Positions 41,106 to 50,514 of a stretch of DNA of 63,835 nucleotides are shown here, in pieces. Source of the DNA: Candidatus Poribacteria bacterium (GTDB lineage Bacteria > Poribacteria > WGA-4E > WGA-3G); contig JAPPNJ010000129.1 in assembly GCA_028818705.1 (NCBI GenBank), positions 1,676-65,510 on the forward strand, read 5' to 3'. Each line of letters begins with the position of its first letter. Positions within the stretch are counted from its first letter, which is position 1. The notes beneath the pieces were generated by a model. The model saw only the letters and a list, made by a program, of their open reading frames with translations. It did no database searches and was not told where the DNA came from. The position numbers were made by a program, and so were the translations under genes.

Positions 41106-41603
41106 ATGGCGACCCATAATCAAATATTCGAGGGATATACCGACTTCATTGCAACACGCGGGGTTAGAGAATACCGAGAGACAATCCCGGTCTGGGTAAA
41201 TGCCGAAGACATTGTATTGGAAATCGGGTGTGAGTGGGGAACGACGACTACCTTGATTGCCCCGCATTGTAAAAAAGTTATCGGGACTGACATCAGCCCC
41301 AAATGTATTGAACGTGCAAGAGAAACGCACCCTGAACTCCATTTTGAAGTCCTGGATGGATTTGATGTTAGGGCAGCACTCGAACTTGGAAAGATGGTTG
41401 AATGCCGTGGGGCATTTAGCCCATTTAATAAAATTTATATTGATATTTCTGGCTTGTCGGGTTACAACTCTCTGCTCGACACGATTGCGCTCCTCACGTC
41501 CTACGCCACAGTGCTACGTCCAGAGGCAATTATCGTTAAAAGCGGGGCACTAAAACGCTTTGCGGGACACTGCAATGCATGGCGCTCACCAGACAATCAA
41601 TAA
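41106..41603 (+). CDS. Class I SAM-dependent methyltransferase-like protein
   Basis: This 165-residue protein has EDIVLEIGCEWGTTTTLIAP (motif I), VIGTDISPKCIERARE (motif II, Asp) and IYIDISGLSGYNSLLDTI (motif IV position), so it binds SAM or a similar nucleotide. It is short for a methyltransferase and lacks a clear target-recognition region. AGAGAAAG precedes ATG 41106. It lies between the HEAT/zinc-ribbon gene and the sigma factor, all on one strand. The target is unknown. Confidence 0.7.
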   Translation: MATHNQIFEGYTDFIATRGVREYRETIPVWVNAEDIVLEIGCEWGTTTTLIAPHCKKVIGTDISPKCIERARETHPELHFEVLDGFDVRAALELGKMVECRGAFSPFNKIYIDISGLSGYNSLLDTIALLTSYATVLRPEAIIVKSGALKRFAGHCNAWRSPDNQ

Positions 41604-41663
41604 TCAGAAAAAATAAAAAACGAAGAAAAACCAATTGGGATGCAACAAACCAAATAACATCTC

Positions 41664-41688
41664 AAATTGTGCTGTTAAAGCACAATTT
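41664..41688. promoter_or_regulatory. Perfect 10-bp inverted repeat upstream of the sigma factor gene
   Basis: AAATTGTGCT (41664-41673), loop GTTAA, AGCACAATTT (41679-41688), ending 29 bp before ATG 41718. It could be an operator, a leader hairpin, or a weak terminator for the upstream gene (no T-run follows). Confidence 0.4.
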
Positions 41689-41717
41689 GTCTTTGTATTA
41701 CATGAAGTGAGTGTGAC

Positions 41718-42275
41718 ATGATACCTGATGATGTGTACGTACACAAAACAGTAGAAGGTGACGCCGAGGCATTCAACGAGCTCGTTAACCGGCATCATTC
41801 AAAAATCTATGGACTCGCCTATCGGATGCTCGGTAATCGAGAAGACGCTGCCGACGCAACACAGGAAACGTTTTTAGAAGCATACAAATCAATCAATGCC
41901 TTTCGATTCCAATCACAGTTCGGGACCTGGTTGTATCGTATCGGCATCAACACATGTCAGCAGTATATCCGCAAGTTACAATCGCACGATCATAAGCTTA
42001 CTGCCTATACCAGAGAGGCTGAAATCGGCGGTATCGCTTCTGACGAAGATGCCCCCGAGCGTTCGGTGCTTAAGGACGAACAAAACGAAATAGTTCAAGG
42101 TGCCATCAATTGGTTGCCACCGAAGCAGCGTGAGGTGGTCACATTGTACTATATGCAACACCTCAAATACCGGGAAATCGCTGAGGTGCTGAATTGTTCA
42201 GAAGGCACAGTTGCATCGCGATTGAATCAGGCATTGAAAAATCTCAAACGGAAACTGAGCAAATATTATCTTTAG
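41718..42275 (+). CDS. ECF-type RNA polymerase sigma factor
   Basis: This 185-residue group 4 sigma factor has region 2 (FNELVNRHHSKIYGLAYRML, DAADATQETFLEAYKSI, FGTWLYRIGINTCQQYIRK) and region 4 (LPPKQREVVTLYYMQHLKYR, IAEVLNCSEGTVASRLNQAL). It directs core polymerase to its own regulon, probably under control of the zinc-finger anti-sigma gene that starts 15 bp downstream. The family is RpoE/SigW-like; the signal is unknown. A perfect inverted repeat lies in front of it. Confidence 0.95.
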   Translation: MIPDDVYVHKTVEGDAEAFNELVNRHHSKIYGLAYRMLGNREDAADATQETFLEAYKSINAFRFQSQFGTWLYRIGINTCQQYIRKLQSHDHKLTAYTREAEIGGIASDEDAPERSVLKDEQNEIVQGAINWLPPKQREVVTLYYMQHLKYREIAEVLNCSEGTVASRLNQALKNLKRKLSKYYL

Positions 42276-42290
42276 AAAGGAGATGTCTTA

Positions 42291-43013
42291 ATGAATTGCG
42301 AACAAACTCTTAACAATCTGCCGCACCTGGTCCAGCAGGAAAACGCAGAAATGAGAGAAACAACTTCTGATGGCATCTCTCGGCGCGCGCTTTTGGAGCA
42401 TTTGCGAACCTGTCCAGAGTGTCAGATGGAGTATGAGGCGTTGTGGGAAACTGCGAGTATGTTGGAGAGCATAGAAGAACCAACGCCGCCGTTGGAACTG
42501 GTTGGTAACATCCAGCAGCAAATACGTTCCGTTCACAAAAGGCAGCAGGTAGCACTCTTTGCGAATCCATTGGCGTGGTGCCTTGATCGGTTGAAGTTAA
42601 ACTTCTCTCCAAGGTTTGTGAATGCCACAGCCCTGCTTTTCTATATCATCGCCTCCTGTTTTTTCGTAAAACTTGCGTTCTTTACAAACCCACAGGAACC
42701 GGAATTAGGTTTGACCGCTATGGAAAAGACACGGCTCCAACAGGTTAGGATCTCTCCGACACCGTGGGCACTAATGAAAGACGTCAAGCCAAAGGCTGAA
42801 AACACGGACACACCGGAGCGGGTGGTAATTGCTGCTGTCCGGCATGAACATAATCATTTTTTCACAACGGCGCGAGACACCTCCGGCGCATGGCACACCA
42901 GCGCAGTGGCTACCGGCGAACAAACGGATGAGCCGCGCGTTGTCAACTACCGCCAAAGTGCCGTGAGCGAGAAGCTTACTGTGTTTTGGAATGATATTAA
43001 AACAGAATTGTAG
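42291..43013 (+). CDS. Membrane-bound anti-sigma factor with zinc-finger-like N-terminus
   Basis: This 240-residue protein has Cys3 and the pair HLRTCPECQMEYE (about 38-50), matching the zf-HC2 H..C..C pattern of anti-sigma factors. One transmembrane helix follows (ATALLFYIIASCFFVKLAFF, about 106-125), and the C-terminal part should be periplasmic. AAAGGAG lies seven bases before ATG. Its position after the sigma gene fits sequestration of the sigma factor at the inner membrane. Downstream at about 43015-43058 there is a hairpin of modest strength. Confidence 0.88.
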   Translation: MNCEQTLNNLPHLVQQENAEMRETTSDGISRRALLEHLRTCPECQMEYEALWETASMLESIEEPTPPLELVGNIQQQIRSVHKRQQVALFANPLAWCLDRLKLNFSPRFVNATALLFYIIASCFFVKLAFFTNPQEPELGLTAMEKTRLQQVRISPTPWALMKDVKPKAENTDTPERVVIAAVRHEHNHFFTTARDTSGAWHTSAVATGEQTDEPRVVNYRQSAVSEKLTVFWNDIKTEL

Positions 43014-43181
43014 ACCTGTAGGTGCCCCTACCTTACTCTGGTAAGCGTGCCTACAGCGTCGCAAGTCCTGTTTTTTCGACAAATACCTGAAAACACGCTT
43101 TTTAAGTATCTTCCTACCATTTGACCTCCCTTTCTAAAAACCTCAGAAAAAATTCAATAACGCCACCAATAGATAAAAAAT

Positions 43182-43210
43182 TTGACACATAATCCTTTTT
43201 TGTGTACAAT
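43182..43210 (+). promoter_or_regulatory. Consensus sigma-70 promoter of the ABC importer operon
   Basis: TTGACA (43182-43187), a 17-bp spacer, TACAAT (43205-43210). Predicted start near 43217; ATG of the first ABC gene at 43250. The match to the housekeeping consensus suggests the importer is not controlled by the ECF sigma encoded just upstream. Confidence 0.75.
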
Positions 43211-43249
43211 AGCCGAAAGCTTGGAACAGCATCAAGGTAACCCAAGAGA

Positions 43250-44290
43250 ATGGCTTCAGCAGAAAAAACATTTTACGAACAACCGCTTCTCGAAATTTCT
43301 GGTTTAAAAACAGTCTTTCCAACAGATGATGGCATTGTAAATGCTGTGAATGATGTTAGCTTCTCCATTGCGCGCGGGCAGACCGTCGGCGTTGTCGGTG
43401 AGAGTGGCTGTGGGAAAAGTATTACTGGACTCTCAATGCTTCAACTCGTGCCACCCCCAGGACGAATTGAAAACGGTGAGATCCTGTTTTACCGAAATGG
43501 TGACGATGAACCCTTGGATATTGCCCAAGTGTCACCGAAAAGTGAGTTGATGCGTGTAATCCGCGGCAACGAAATCGCAATCATCTTCCAAGAACCGATG
43601 ACCTCCCTCAATCCAGTCTATACCGTTGGAAATCAGATCGCCGAAGCAATTGTATTACACGAACAGGTCGACAAAAAAACGGCGCGCGAACGCGCAATTG
43701 AGATGATTGCTCGCGTTGGTATACCCGCTCCTGCACAACGCGTTGATGAATATCCACACCAGCTTTCCGGTGGTATGCGCCAACGTGTTATGATTGCAAT
43801 GGCACTTTGCTGTTCACCGACCCTGCTTATTGCAGATGAACCTACGACTGCGCTTGACGTCACTATTCAAGCCCAGGTCCTCGGACTCATGCAGGAACTC
43901 CAAGCAGAGATAGGGATGGCAATCATGCTCATCACACACGACCTTGGGGTTATCGCTGATCTCGCTGACGAAGTTGTCGTTATGTATTCAGGACGCGTTG
44001 TCGAAAAAGGCACCGTTGACGACATTTTCTATAATCCCTTGCATCCTTACACACAAGGTTTGCTGAAATCCATACCCGTCCTTGGAAAAATATCAGAAAA
44101 GACATTACCCTCTATTCCGGGAACAGTGCCCCATCCATTAACACTACCAAGAGGATGTTCGTTTGGACCCCGATGTCCAGAGCGGATGCCGGAATGCGAC
44201 CAGATGCCAGAACTCGCCGGAGTCAATGGAAAATCCGAGAACGGTGGACACGCTGTCCGATGCTGGCTTCACACAGATTTAGAAGGTTAA
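43250..44290 (+). CDS. Peptide/nickel-type ABC transporter ATP-binding protein (DppD/OppD-like)
   Basis: This 346-residue ATPase powers import of short peptides or similar solutes. Walker A is GESGCGKS, the signature is [15 protein letters not shown], Walker B is [12 protein letters not shown], and the switch His is in LITHDLG. The C-terminal oligopeptide extension has [20 protein letters not shown], the four-cysteine segment of Dpp/Opp ATPases (iron-sulfur or zinc related). Fourteen bases separate it from the second ATPase gene. Confidence 0.93.
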   Translation: MASAEKTFYEQPLLEISGLKTVFPTDDGIVNAVNDVSFSIARGQTVGVVGESGCGKSITGLSMLQLVPPPGRIENGEILFYRNGDDEPLDIAQVSPKSELMRVIRGNEIAIIFQEPMTSLNPVYTVGNQIAEAIVLHEQVDKKTARERAIEMIARVGIPAPAQRVDEYPHQLSGGMRQRVMIAMALCCSPTLLIADEPTTALDVTIQAQVLGLMQELQAEIGMAIMLITHDLGVIADLADEVVVMYSGRVVEKGTVDDIFYNPLHPYTQGLLKSIPVLGKISEKTLPSIPGTVPHPLTLPRGCSFGPRCPERMPECDQMPELAGVNGKSENGGHAVRCWLHTDLEG

Positions 44291-44303
44291 GGGTTTCAAA
44301 AAA

Positions 44304-45302
44304 ATGACAAAACTGCTTGAAGTGAACGATCTCCGAAAATACTTCCCAATCCAGAAAGGCATTTTTCAACGTACTGTCGGCTATGTCAAAGCGGTTGATG
44401 GTATCAGTTTCGACGTGCAACGTGGGGAAACGCTCGGACTCGTCGGTGAAAGTGGATGCGGTAAGACGACTGCAGGCAGATGTCTACTCCGATTAATTCC
44501 GCCGACAAGTGGGAGTTTTATTTTCGGCGAGGAACAGGTAGATTTGGCGAAATTGACACATCAAGAGATGCGTCCTTTCCGCAGACGTATCCAGATGATT
44601 TTCCAAGACCCACACGCATCACTGAATCCACGGATGACAGTAGGGGATATTGTCGGGGAGCCGATGCGCGTCAATCGGACAGAGGAAGGTAGTGCACTTC
44701 AAGACAGGATCGTTGAACTCCTTGAATCTGTAGGATTGAGATCGCAGGATACGCGTCGTTATCCACACGCATTCAGTGGCGGACAACGCCAACGCATCGG
44801 TATTGCACGGGCGTTAGCACTCCAACCCGAACTCATCGTCGCAGATGAGCCGGTCTCGGCACTCGATGTCTCGGTGCAAGCACAGATTCTGAATCTATTA
44901 GCAGAACTCCGAGAAAAGTTTCAACTCTCCTATATCTTTATCGCTCACGATTTAAGCGTTGTCGAACATATCAGCGATCGTGTTGCAGTTATGTATCTCG
45001 GGAAAATTGTAGAGATTAGCGACGCGGAAACCCTCTACCAATCGCCGAAGCACCCTTACACGGAGGCATTGATATCCGCCGTGCCACTCCCGGATCCGAA
45101 TGCACAGCGCAAGCGTGAACATATTCGCCTTGAAGGTGATGTTCCCGATCCATCCCAGCCACCCACTGGCTGTTACTTCCATCCAAGATGTCGCTACGCA
45201 ACCGATATATGCAAACAAGAAACACCGGAACTCCGTCAGGTAGCGCGGGGCGTTCAGGTGGCATGCCACCACAGCGATACATTGGAGTTACAGGGGGTTT
45301 AG
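44304..45302 (+). CDS. Peptide-type ABC transporter ATP-binding protein (DppF/OppF-like)
   Basis: This 332-residue second ATPase has Walker [14 protein letters not shown], the signature [15 protein letters not shown], Walker [13 protein letters not shown], switch His FIAHDLS, and the C-terminal [20 protein letters not shown]. It pairs with the preceding ATPase as a heterodimer at the membrane. The next gene, encoding the binding protein, begins two bases after its stop. Confidence 0.93.
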   Translation: MTKLLEVNDLRKYFPIQKGIFQRTVGYVKAVDGISFDVQRGETLGLVGESGCGKTTAGRCLLRLIPPTSGSFIFGEEQVDLAKLTHQEMRPFRRRIQMIFQDPHASLNPRMTVGDIVGEPMRVNRTEEGSALQDRIVELLESVGLRSQDTRRYPHAFSGGQRQRIGIARALALQPELIVADEPVSALDVSVQAQILNLLAELREKFQLSYIFIAHDLSVVEHISDRVAVMYLGKIVEISDAETLYQSPKHPYTEALISAVPLPDPNAQRKREHIRLEGDVPDPSQPPTGCYFHPRCRYATDICKQETPELRQVARGVQVACHHSDTLELQGV

Positions 45303-45304
45303 TA

Positions 45305-47317
45305 ATGAATAAAGTACCAGAAAATTTCCAAACCGCTCTGAATTTTACAAAGCGGATCCATTCTCCCCTGATAAGAGAGGATAGGAGGGTTAGAAACTCT
45401 TATTTCCTTAAACCACTCCTCATTTTCCTGATTTTCATCGCTGGATGTTCAGGAAGCCAGTTAGAAGATACCTCCGGTTTTTCTCGTGGAACTGAGGCGA
45501 AAGAGGCACCGATGTGGGCAAAACGGGTTGCCGAAGGCAAACTCCCTCCGCTCTCAGAACGACTTCCAGAAAATCCGCTTATCGCTAAAACGAATTTTGA
45601 TGGGTATGAACAACCCGGTCCCTATGGCGGGACGTGGCATCGGTTTCACACACACCCAGATTTGGGGACATGGAAAATGACGGCAGGCTATGCACCACTC
45701 ATCCGATGGAAATTCGATGCCTCTGGTCTGGAACCCGGTCTTGCCGAATCGTGGGAGTTCAATGAAGACGGCAGTATGTTGACATTGCATCTCCGCAAAG
45801 GGGTCAAATGGTCAGATGGACATCCGTATACCTCAGCTTCATTTGCTTTCTATTATGATCTTTGTCTTGATGAACGGCATAAGTACGGTGCACCGGTTTG
45901 GTGCAAGGTGAACGGTATTCCGATGGAAGTCGAAACACCTGATGATTACACGATTGTAATGAAATTCGCAGGGCCCAACTGGCTTGTCCCACTTTGGTTG
46001 GCAACCGGATTCTGGTGGTGTAATCAATACAACATTCCGCAGCACTACATGGAGCAGTTCCACCCGGATAGTAACCCCAAATACACCGATTTTATCCAAT
46101 TTGAAAAGGAAAATATACCGCATCAAAACCCAGATCGTCCGACTTTATGGCCCTGGCGGGTGATAAAATACGAAAAAGGCGGTTTCCGTGTTGAACTGGA
46201 ACGCAACCCGTACTACTACGTCGTTGACACACTCGGTCGGCAACTTCCCTATATCGATAGAGTCAAAACCAATTTGGTTCCTGAACCGCAAGTGCGCGTT
46301 CTCAAAATTCTTGCAGGCGAAATTGACTGTCAATACCGCGGGATGGAACTCCGTGATCTTGCACTCTACCTAAAGGGGCAAGAGAAAGGGAGCTACAAGG
46401 TACGTCAGTGGAAAAGCACGGCTGGCGCACAACCTGCTATTCTGATTAACTGGACGGCACCCGATCCTGCTTTAAGACAACTCATTCGAGACCAACGGTT
46501 CCGAAAGGCACTTGCTTATGGTATCGACCGCGTAAAGTGTAACGAGATCGCGTGGCGCGGTTTGTTAGAACCCCAAGCAGCAACCGTTAGTCAAGAGGGG
46601 TGGCACTTCGCTGACGAAGATGGACAAACCCTCTTTGAGGAGTGGAAACGCGCCGATGCAGACTTCGATATTGCTGCAGGAAATCGTCTTTTAGATGAAA
46701 TGGGACTCACAGAACGTGATAAGAACGGTTATAGGTTACGTCCAGATGGAGAACGGATTGATATACTCATGGACGTTCCAAGTTCCAACCTTAACAGTCA
46801 GCAAAACGACATCGGGTTGATTATTCAGAACGGATGGGAAGAACTCGGCTTGAAAACGCTCCTTTATACGCCGCCGGGTGCCGAATTAAGTCTACGCCGC
46901 ACGCTCGGTAAATTTACAATCAGTATGCACGGCGAAGCGGAGATGGACCTCTTTACTTATCCCGATTGGGTGTTTCCGACGCTCCCTAAATACTGGCATC
47001 CTAAGGTAGGGAAATGGTACGAGACGGGTGGTGAAAAGGGAGAACCGCCTACCGGACCGCTGAAGCGGTTGCTTGACTTATACGATGAAATTAAACGGGA
47101 ACCCGACCAAAAACAACGGCATCAATACGTCCGGGATGCTGTCCGGATTCACATTGACGAGGGCCCCTTTCATCTCGGTTCTGCAGCACGTTCACCATCG
47201 CTTTTGGTCGTAGCAAACCATTTCCACAATGTCCCAAACGACGGCATTTTGGGACCTTGGGCAATTGTTACGCCCGCAACCAGTTATCCTGAACAGTGTT
47301 GGATATCCAAAGAATAG
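45305..47317 (+). CDS. Lipoprotein substrate-binding protein of the ABC importer (SBP_bac_5)
   Basis: This 670-residue periplasmic protein belongs to the extracellular solute-binding family 5 (peptides, opines, nickel). It is longer than typical DppA (about 530). The lipoprotein signal is LLIFLIFIAGCSGS, with the lipidated Cys near residue 48; about 30 residues precede the hydrophobic stretch, and part of them is encoded by an intergenic-type repeat (CTCCCCTGATAAGAGAGG). The mature part has YAPLIRWKFDASGLEPGLAE, SMLTLHLRKGVKWSDGHPYT and QRFRKALAYGIDRVKCNEIA, the family core. The ligand is not predictable. Confidence 0.9.
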   Translation: MNKVPENFQTALNFTKRIHSPLIREDRRVRNSYFLKPLLIFLIFIAGCSGSQLEDTSGFSRGTEAKEAPMWAKRVAEGKLPPLSERLPENPLIAKTNFDGYEQPGPYGGTWHRFHTHPDLGTWKMTAGYAPLIRWKFDASGLEPGLAESWEFNEDGSMLTLHLRKGVKWSDGHPYTSASFAFYYDLCLDERHKYGAPVWCKVNGIPMEVETPDDYTIVMKFAGPNWLVPLWLATGFWWCNQYNIPQHYMEQFHPDSNPKYTDFIQFEKENIPHQNPDRPTLWPWRVIKYEKGGFRVELERNPYYYVVDTLGRQLPYIDRVKTNLVPEPQVRVLKILAGEIDCQYRGMELRDLALYLKGQEKGSYKVRQWKSTAGAQPAILINWTAPDPALRQLIRDQRFRKALAYGIDRVKCNEIAWRGLLEPQAATVSQEGWHFADEDGQTLFEEWKRADADFDIAAGNRLLDEMGLTERDKNGYRLRPDGERIDILMDVPSSNLNSQQNDIGLIIQNGWEELGLKTLLYTPPGAELSLRRTLGKFTISMHGEAEMDLFTYPDWVFPTLPKYWHPKVGKWYETGGEKGEPPTGPLKRLLDLYDEIKREPDQKQRHQYVRDAVRIHIDEGPFHLGSAARSPSLLVVANHFHNVPNDGILGPWAIVTPATSYPEQCWISKE

Positions 47318-47324
47318 TTATCAG

Positions 47325-47453
47325 TGGTCAGTTCGGCTAACCTGCTCCACATAGCCTTTCAGTGGTCAGTTAAAGTGTACTTTCTGCATATCAAATGGAT
47401 TCCATTACATGAGTGCCTTAACTGAAAACTGTTAACCGATAACTAACAACCCT
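47325..47453. repeat. Heptad-repeat hairpin between binding-protein and permease genes
   Basis: TTATCAGTGGTCAGTTCGGC and TTTCAGTGGTCAGTTAAAG on the left face TTAACTGAAAACTGTTAACC and GATAACTAACAACC on the right. Such a hairpin inside an operon could lower expression of the permeases relative to the binding protein. Confidence 0.7.
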
Positions 47454-47457
47454 AAAC

Positions 47458-47474
47458 AAGGAGGCACACCGATA
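47458..47474 (+). promoter_or_regulatory. Strong ribosome binding site before a non-AUG start
   Basis: AAGGAGG at 47458-47464 is followed after seven bases by ATA (47472) and then ATT (47475), both in the permease frame. No ATG, GTG or TTG lies at a suitable distance; the first is TTG 47499, 34 bases away. Confidence 0.55.
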
Positions 47475-48458
47475 ATTACCTATATCATTCGCCGATGTTT
47501 GATCGCAATTCCGACACTCTTGGCGATTTCTATGATCTCTTTTATTATCATCCAGCTTCCACAAGGCGATTATCTCGATCGAGAAATTCAACGGTTAGAA
47601 GAGGAGTTCGGCGATAGCAGTTCGTTAGCACAGGTCGAGGAATTACGAGAACGCTATGGCCTGAATGAGCCTCTGTGGAAACGCTATCTCATCTGGATAA
47701 GCGGCTTTGTGGGCGGTAACTTCGGTGAGTCGTTCGAATATAAACGAGAGGTCCATGAGCTAATATGGGACAGAATAGCCTTCACGCTGATTATTTCCGT
47801 TGGGTCGCTCATCTTCACCTATGTTCTCGCCATCCCGCTTGGTGTCTACTCTGCGACGCATCAATATCAATGGTCGGATAATTTTTTGACCTTTCTCAGC
47901 TTTGTTGGGATGTCAATACCGGCGTTCCTCTTAGCCCTTTCGCTGATGGTATTTGCGTTTGACATCTTCGGTGTTCCACTATTCGGACTATTTTCGGCTT
48001 ACTATGAAGGCGCGCCGTGGACATGGGGCAAACTGACAGACCTCATTAAACACCTCTGGATTCCTGTCATCGTTGTCGGGATTAATGGGACGGCGAGTTT
48101 GATGCGGATCATGCGCGGGAACCTACTTGACGTTTTGGGACAGCCATTCGTCCAAACCGCACGGGCGAAAGGGCTTAAAGAAGTCGTCGTGGTGAGCAAG
48201 CATGCAGTTCGGATTGCAATCAACCCACTCATCAGCATCTTAGGAATGAGCCTACCGGGTATCCTCTCCGGTTCAGCGATCGTCTCCATTGTGCTTGGCT
48301 TACCGACAGTTGGTCCAATTCTCTTACGGGCGCTACTGAACGAGGACATCTACCTTGCAGGAACCCTGATTATGATGCTGAGTCTCCTTTTAGTTATCGG
48401 TAATTTGCTTGCAGACATAGCCCTCGCTTGGGTAGATCCGAGGATTCGTTATGAATGA
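47472..48458 (+). CDS. ABC importer permease (DppB/OppB-like)
   Basis: This inner-membrane permease has about six transmembrane helices and the EAA-type loop LLDVLGQPFVQTARAKGLKE. The expected N-terminus of this family, a start Met followed by xxYIIRR and a first helix, is encoded here as ITYIIRRCLIAIPTLLAISM beginning at ATA 47472 or ATT 47475, placed correctly behind AAGGAGG. TTG 47499 is the first conventional start but would remove the Arg-Arg and part of helix 1 and has no binding site. I therefore give 47472, with the start codon uncertain. The next permease overlaps its last eight bases. Confidence 0.85.
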   Translation: MITYIIRRCLIAIPTLLAISMISFIIIQLPQGDYLDREIQRLEEEFGDSSSLAQVEELRERYGLNEPLWKRYLIWISGFVGGNFGESFEYKREVHELIWDRIAFTLIISVGSLIFTYVLAIPLGVYSATHQYQWSDNFLTFLSFVGMSIPAFLLALSLMVFAFDIFGVPLFGLFSAYYEGAPWTWGKLTDLIKHLWIPVIVVGINGTASLMRIMRGNLLDVLGQPFVQTARAKGLKEVVVVSKHAVRIAINPLISILGMSLPGILSGSAIVSIVLGLPTVGPILLRALLNEDIYLAGTLIMMLSLLLVIGNLLADIALAWVDPRIRYE

Positions 48459-49554
48459 GATACAAGTCACTCCTAATCAGACAACCGAAGAGGTCCAAGA
48501 AATAGAAACTACAAGCGAAATAGGACAACTCAGCTATCGCCAACTGATATGGCGGCGGTTTCGCAAGAATCGGATGGGGATCATCGCTGGCGCGATCTTA
48601 ATCATCTTCTACATCCTCGCCATTGGTGCGGATTTCTTCGCGCCGTATCACTATAGTGAAATCAACATGCGGCTGCGTCATGTACCACCGCAACGCCTCC
48701 ATTTCTCACCGCAAGACGGATTCTATGTCCACGGATTGAAATCGGTCCGCAACCCAGAAAGCCTCGAATTAGAATTCACCAGAGATTTAACACAACGCAT
48801 TCCCGCCGAATTCTTTTTTAAGGATGCAGAGGGCAGACGGCACCTGTTCAGCTCCGCCGGTCCCATGTTCCTGTTAGGCACCGATCGGATGGGACGCGAT
48901 CTGTTGTCGCGAATCATGTACGGGGCACGCGTCTCAATGACCTTGGGTTTAGTGGGTGTCTTTTTGAGCATCATTCTCGGTTCTATTCTCGGTACCATCT
49001 CCGGTTACTACGGAGGCTGGATAGACAATTTGATTCAACGTATCATCGAAATTCTTTCGGCGTTTCCAGACATACCATTGTGGATGGCACTCGGTGCCGC
49101 ACTACCGCCGGGTTGGTCAAGCATTCAAATCTACTTCGGGATCACGATTATTTTGTCAATTATCCGATGGGGTGGATTGGCAAGGCAGGTACGCGGAAAG
49201 GTCTTGGCATATCGGGAGAGCGATTTCGTGATGGCAGCACGTGCCGCGGGTGCGGGACAGTGGCACATCATCACAAAGCACCTGTTGCCTGGATGTTATA
49301 GCCACATTATCGTTATTGCCACACTTGCTATTCCGGGTATGATTTTGGGAGAAACTGCCCTCAGCTTTTTAGGATTGGGCATCCGTCCACCGATGACGAG
49401 TTGGGGTGTTCTGCTTGAAGAAGCGCAGCGCGTTACCGTTCTGCTCCACTATCCGTGGCTCATTTTCCCAGCACTGCCAGTCCTCGTTGTTGTGATTGCG
49501 TTTAACTTCTTAGGCGATGCCCTCCGCGACGCAGCGGATCCATATTCAGATTAG
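48451..49554 (+). CDS. ABC importer permease (DppC/OppC-like)
   Basis: This 367-residue second permease begins with a charged cytoplasmic segment, then YRQLIWRRFRKNRMGIIAGA leading into helix 1, an N-terminal OppC extension, LGTDRMGRDLLSRIMYGARV (family hallmark) and the EAA loop YRESDFVMAARAAGAGQWHI. A longer periplasmic loop (about 70-145) than in DppC may fit the large binding protein. The start overlaps the preceding gene by eight bases, so translation is coupled. Confidence 0.93.
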   Translation: MNEIQVTPNQTTEEVQEIETTSEIGQLSYRQLIWRRFRKNRMGIIAGAILIIFYILAIGADFFAPYHYSEINMRLRHVPPQRLHFSPQDGFYVHGLKSVRNPESLELEFTRDLTQRIPAEFFFKDAEGRRHLFSSAGPMFLLGTDRMGRDLLSRIMYGARVSMTLGLVGVFLSIILGSILGTISGYYGGWIDNLIQRIIEILSAFPDIPLWMALGAALPPGWSSIQIYFGITIILSIIRWGGLARQVRGKVLAYRESDFVMAARAAGAGQWHIITKHLLPGCYSHIIVIATLAIPGMILGETALSFLGLGIRPPMTSWGVLLEEAQRVTVLLHYPWLIFPALPVLVVVIAFNFLGDALRDAADPYSD

Positions 49555-49556
49555 AT

Positions 49557-49660
49557 GGTTGTGGGTTATGGGTTATGGGTTGTGGGTTAAAGAGGTTTTT
49601 GACTTAACCAAGCCATCTCTTAACCGACAACTGACCACTGACAACTGACAACCACTAAAA
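49557..49660. repeat. Heptad-repeat hairpin after the ABC operon
   Basis: GGTTGTGGGTTATGGGTTAT and GGGTTGTGGGTTAAAGAGG on the left face CCATCTCTTAACCGACAACT and GACCACTGACAACTGACAAC on the right. It lies just before the ribosome binding site of the SDR gene. Confidence 0.7.
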
Positions 49661-49671
49661 AAGGAAATGTA

Positions 49672-50499
49672 ATGTCAACAGATACAGACCTCGGATTTTT
49701 CGCAACAGACGTTTCGTTCACGGATAAATCCGCAATCGTAACCGGTTCCAGCCGCGGTATCGGACGTGCAATCGCTATTGAATTGGCGCGTCAAGGTGCT
49801 GATGTGCTTATCAACTACAACCAAAACCGTGATGCCGCCGAATCCGTACAACAGGAGGTGGAGGCACTCGGCAGAAAAGCAGTCATCATCCAAGCCGACA
49901 TTAGTGACCTTGATGTGCACGAAAAGCTGCTAAACACCGCTCACGACGCTTTCGGAAAGGTAGATATTCTCATTAACAACGCCGGTATCACGCGCATTGC
50001 CGACATCCTTGAGGAGACCCCAGAACAATTCGACTTTATTGTTAACACTAATCTCAAAGCGACACACTTTCTTACGCAACGCGTCGCAAACTACATGGTG
50101 GCAAACGAGATACGCGGATGCATCATCTACACACTCTCAATCTCTGACATAATGGCATCCGACAACCGAACCGCTTACTGTATCTCAAAAGCAGGGTTAG
50201 AGATGAGCATGCGTGCCTACGCTGGACGATTAGCTCAGCACGGCATTAAAGTGAACGGTATCGCCGCGGGTGTGATTGATACGGATTTATCGCGCGTTCG
50301 TATCCCCGACTATGAAGAAGCAGCGGAGAAAGGTTACATTTTTATGGTGCGCCCTGGTGCGCCTGAAGATGTGGCGCATGCCACTATTTCTGCTATGAAA
50401 CTTTACGATACTGGGGTTGTTTTACCCGCTGCTGGTGGTGTGATGACCCCGCTGTTGAATCTCCGCTCTATGGCAGAATTAAACATGAATAAATCTTAG
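49672..50499 (+). CDS. Short-chain dehydrogenase/reductase
   Basis: This 275-residue SDR has the NAD(P) motif VTGSSRGIGRAIA (about 19-31), NNAG, and the active-site Tyr-x3-Lys in YCISKAG with the Ser in LSISD. The loop after beta-2 (NYNQNRD) does not settle NAD versus NADP preference. AAGGAAA precedes ATG 49672. It follows the importer genes on the same strand and may act on the imported compound, but a repeat hairpin lies between. FabG-like names would be too specific. Confidence 0.9.
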   Translation: MSTDTDLGFFATDVSFTDKSAIVTGSSRGIGRAIAIELARQGADVLINYNQNRDAAESVQQEVEALGRKAVIIQADISDLDVHEKLLNTAHDAFGKVDILINNAGITRIADILEETPEQFDFIVNTNLKATHFLTQRVANYMVANEIRGCIIYTLSISDIMASDNRTAYCISKAGLEMSMRAYAGRLAQHGIKVNGIAAGVIDTDLSRVRIPDYEEAAEKGYIFMVRPGAPEDVAHATISAMKLYDTGVVLPAAGGVMTPLLNLRSMAELNMNKS

Positions 50500-50514
50500 A
50501 GCGGCTGTCAATGC

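Noticed and set aside
43015..43058. Hairpin after the anti-sigma gene as a rho-independent terminator
   Set aside because: The stem has mismatches and the T-run comes 12 or more bases after it, so a terminator is not supported.
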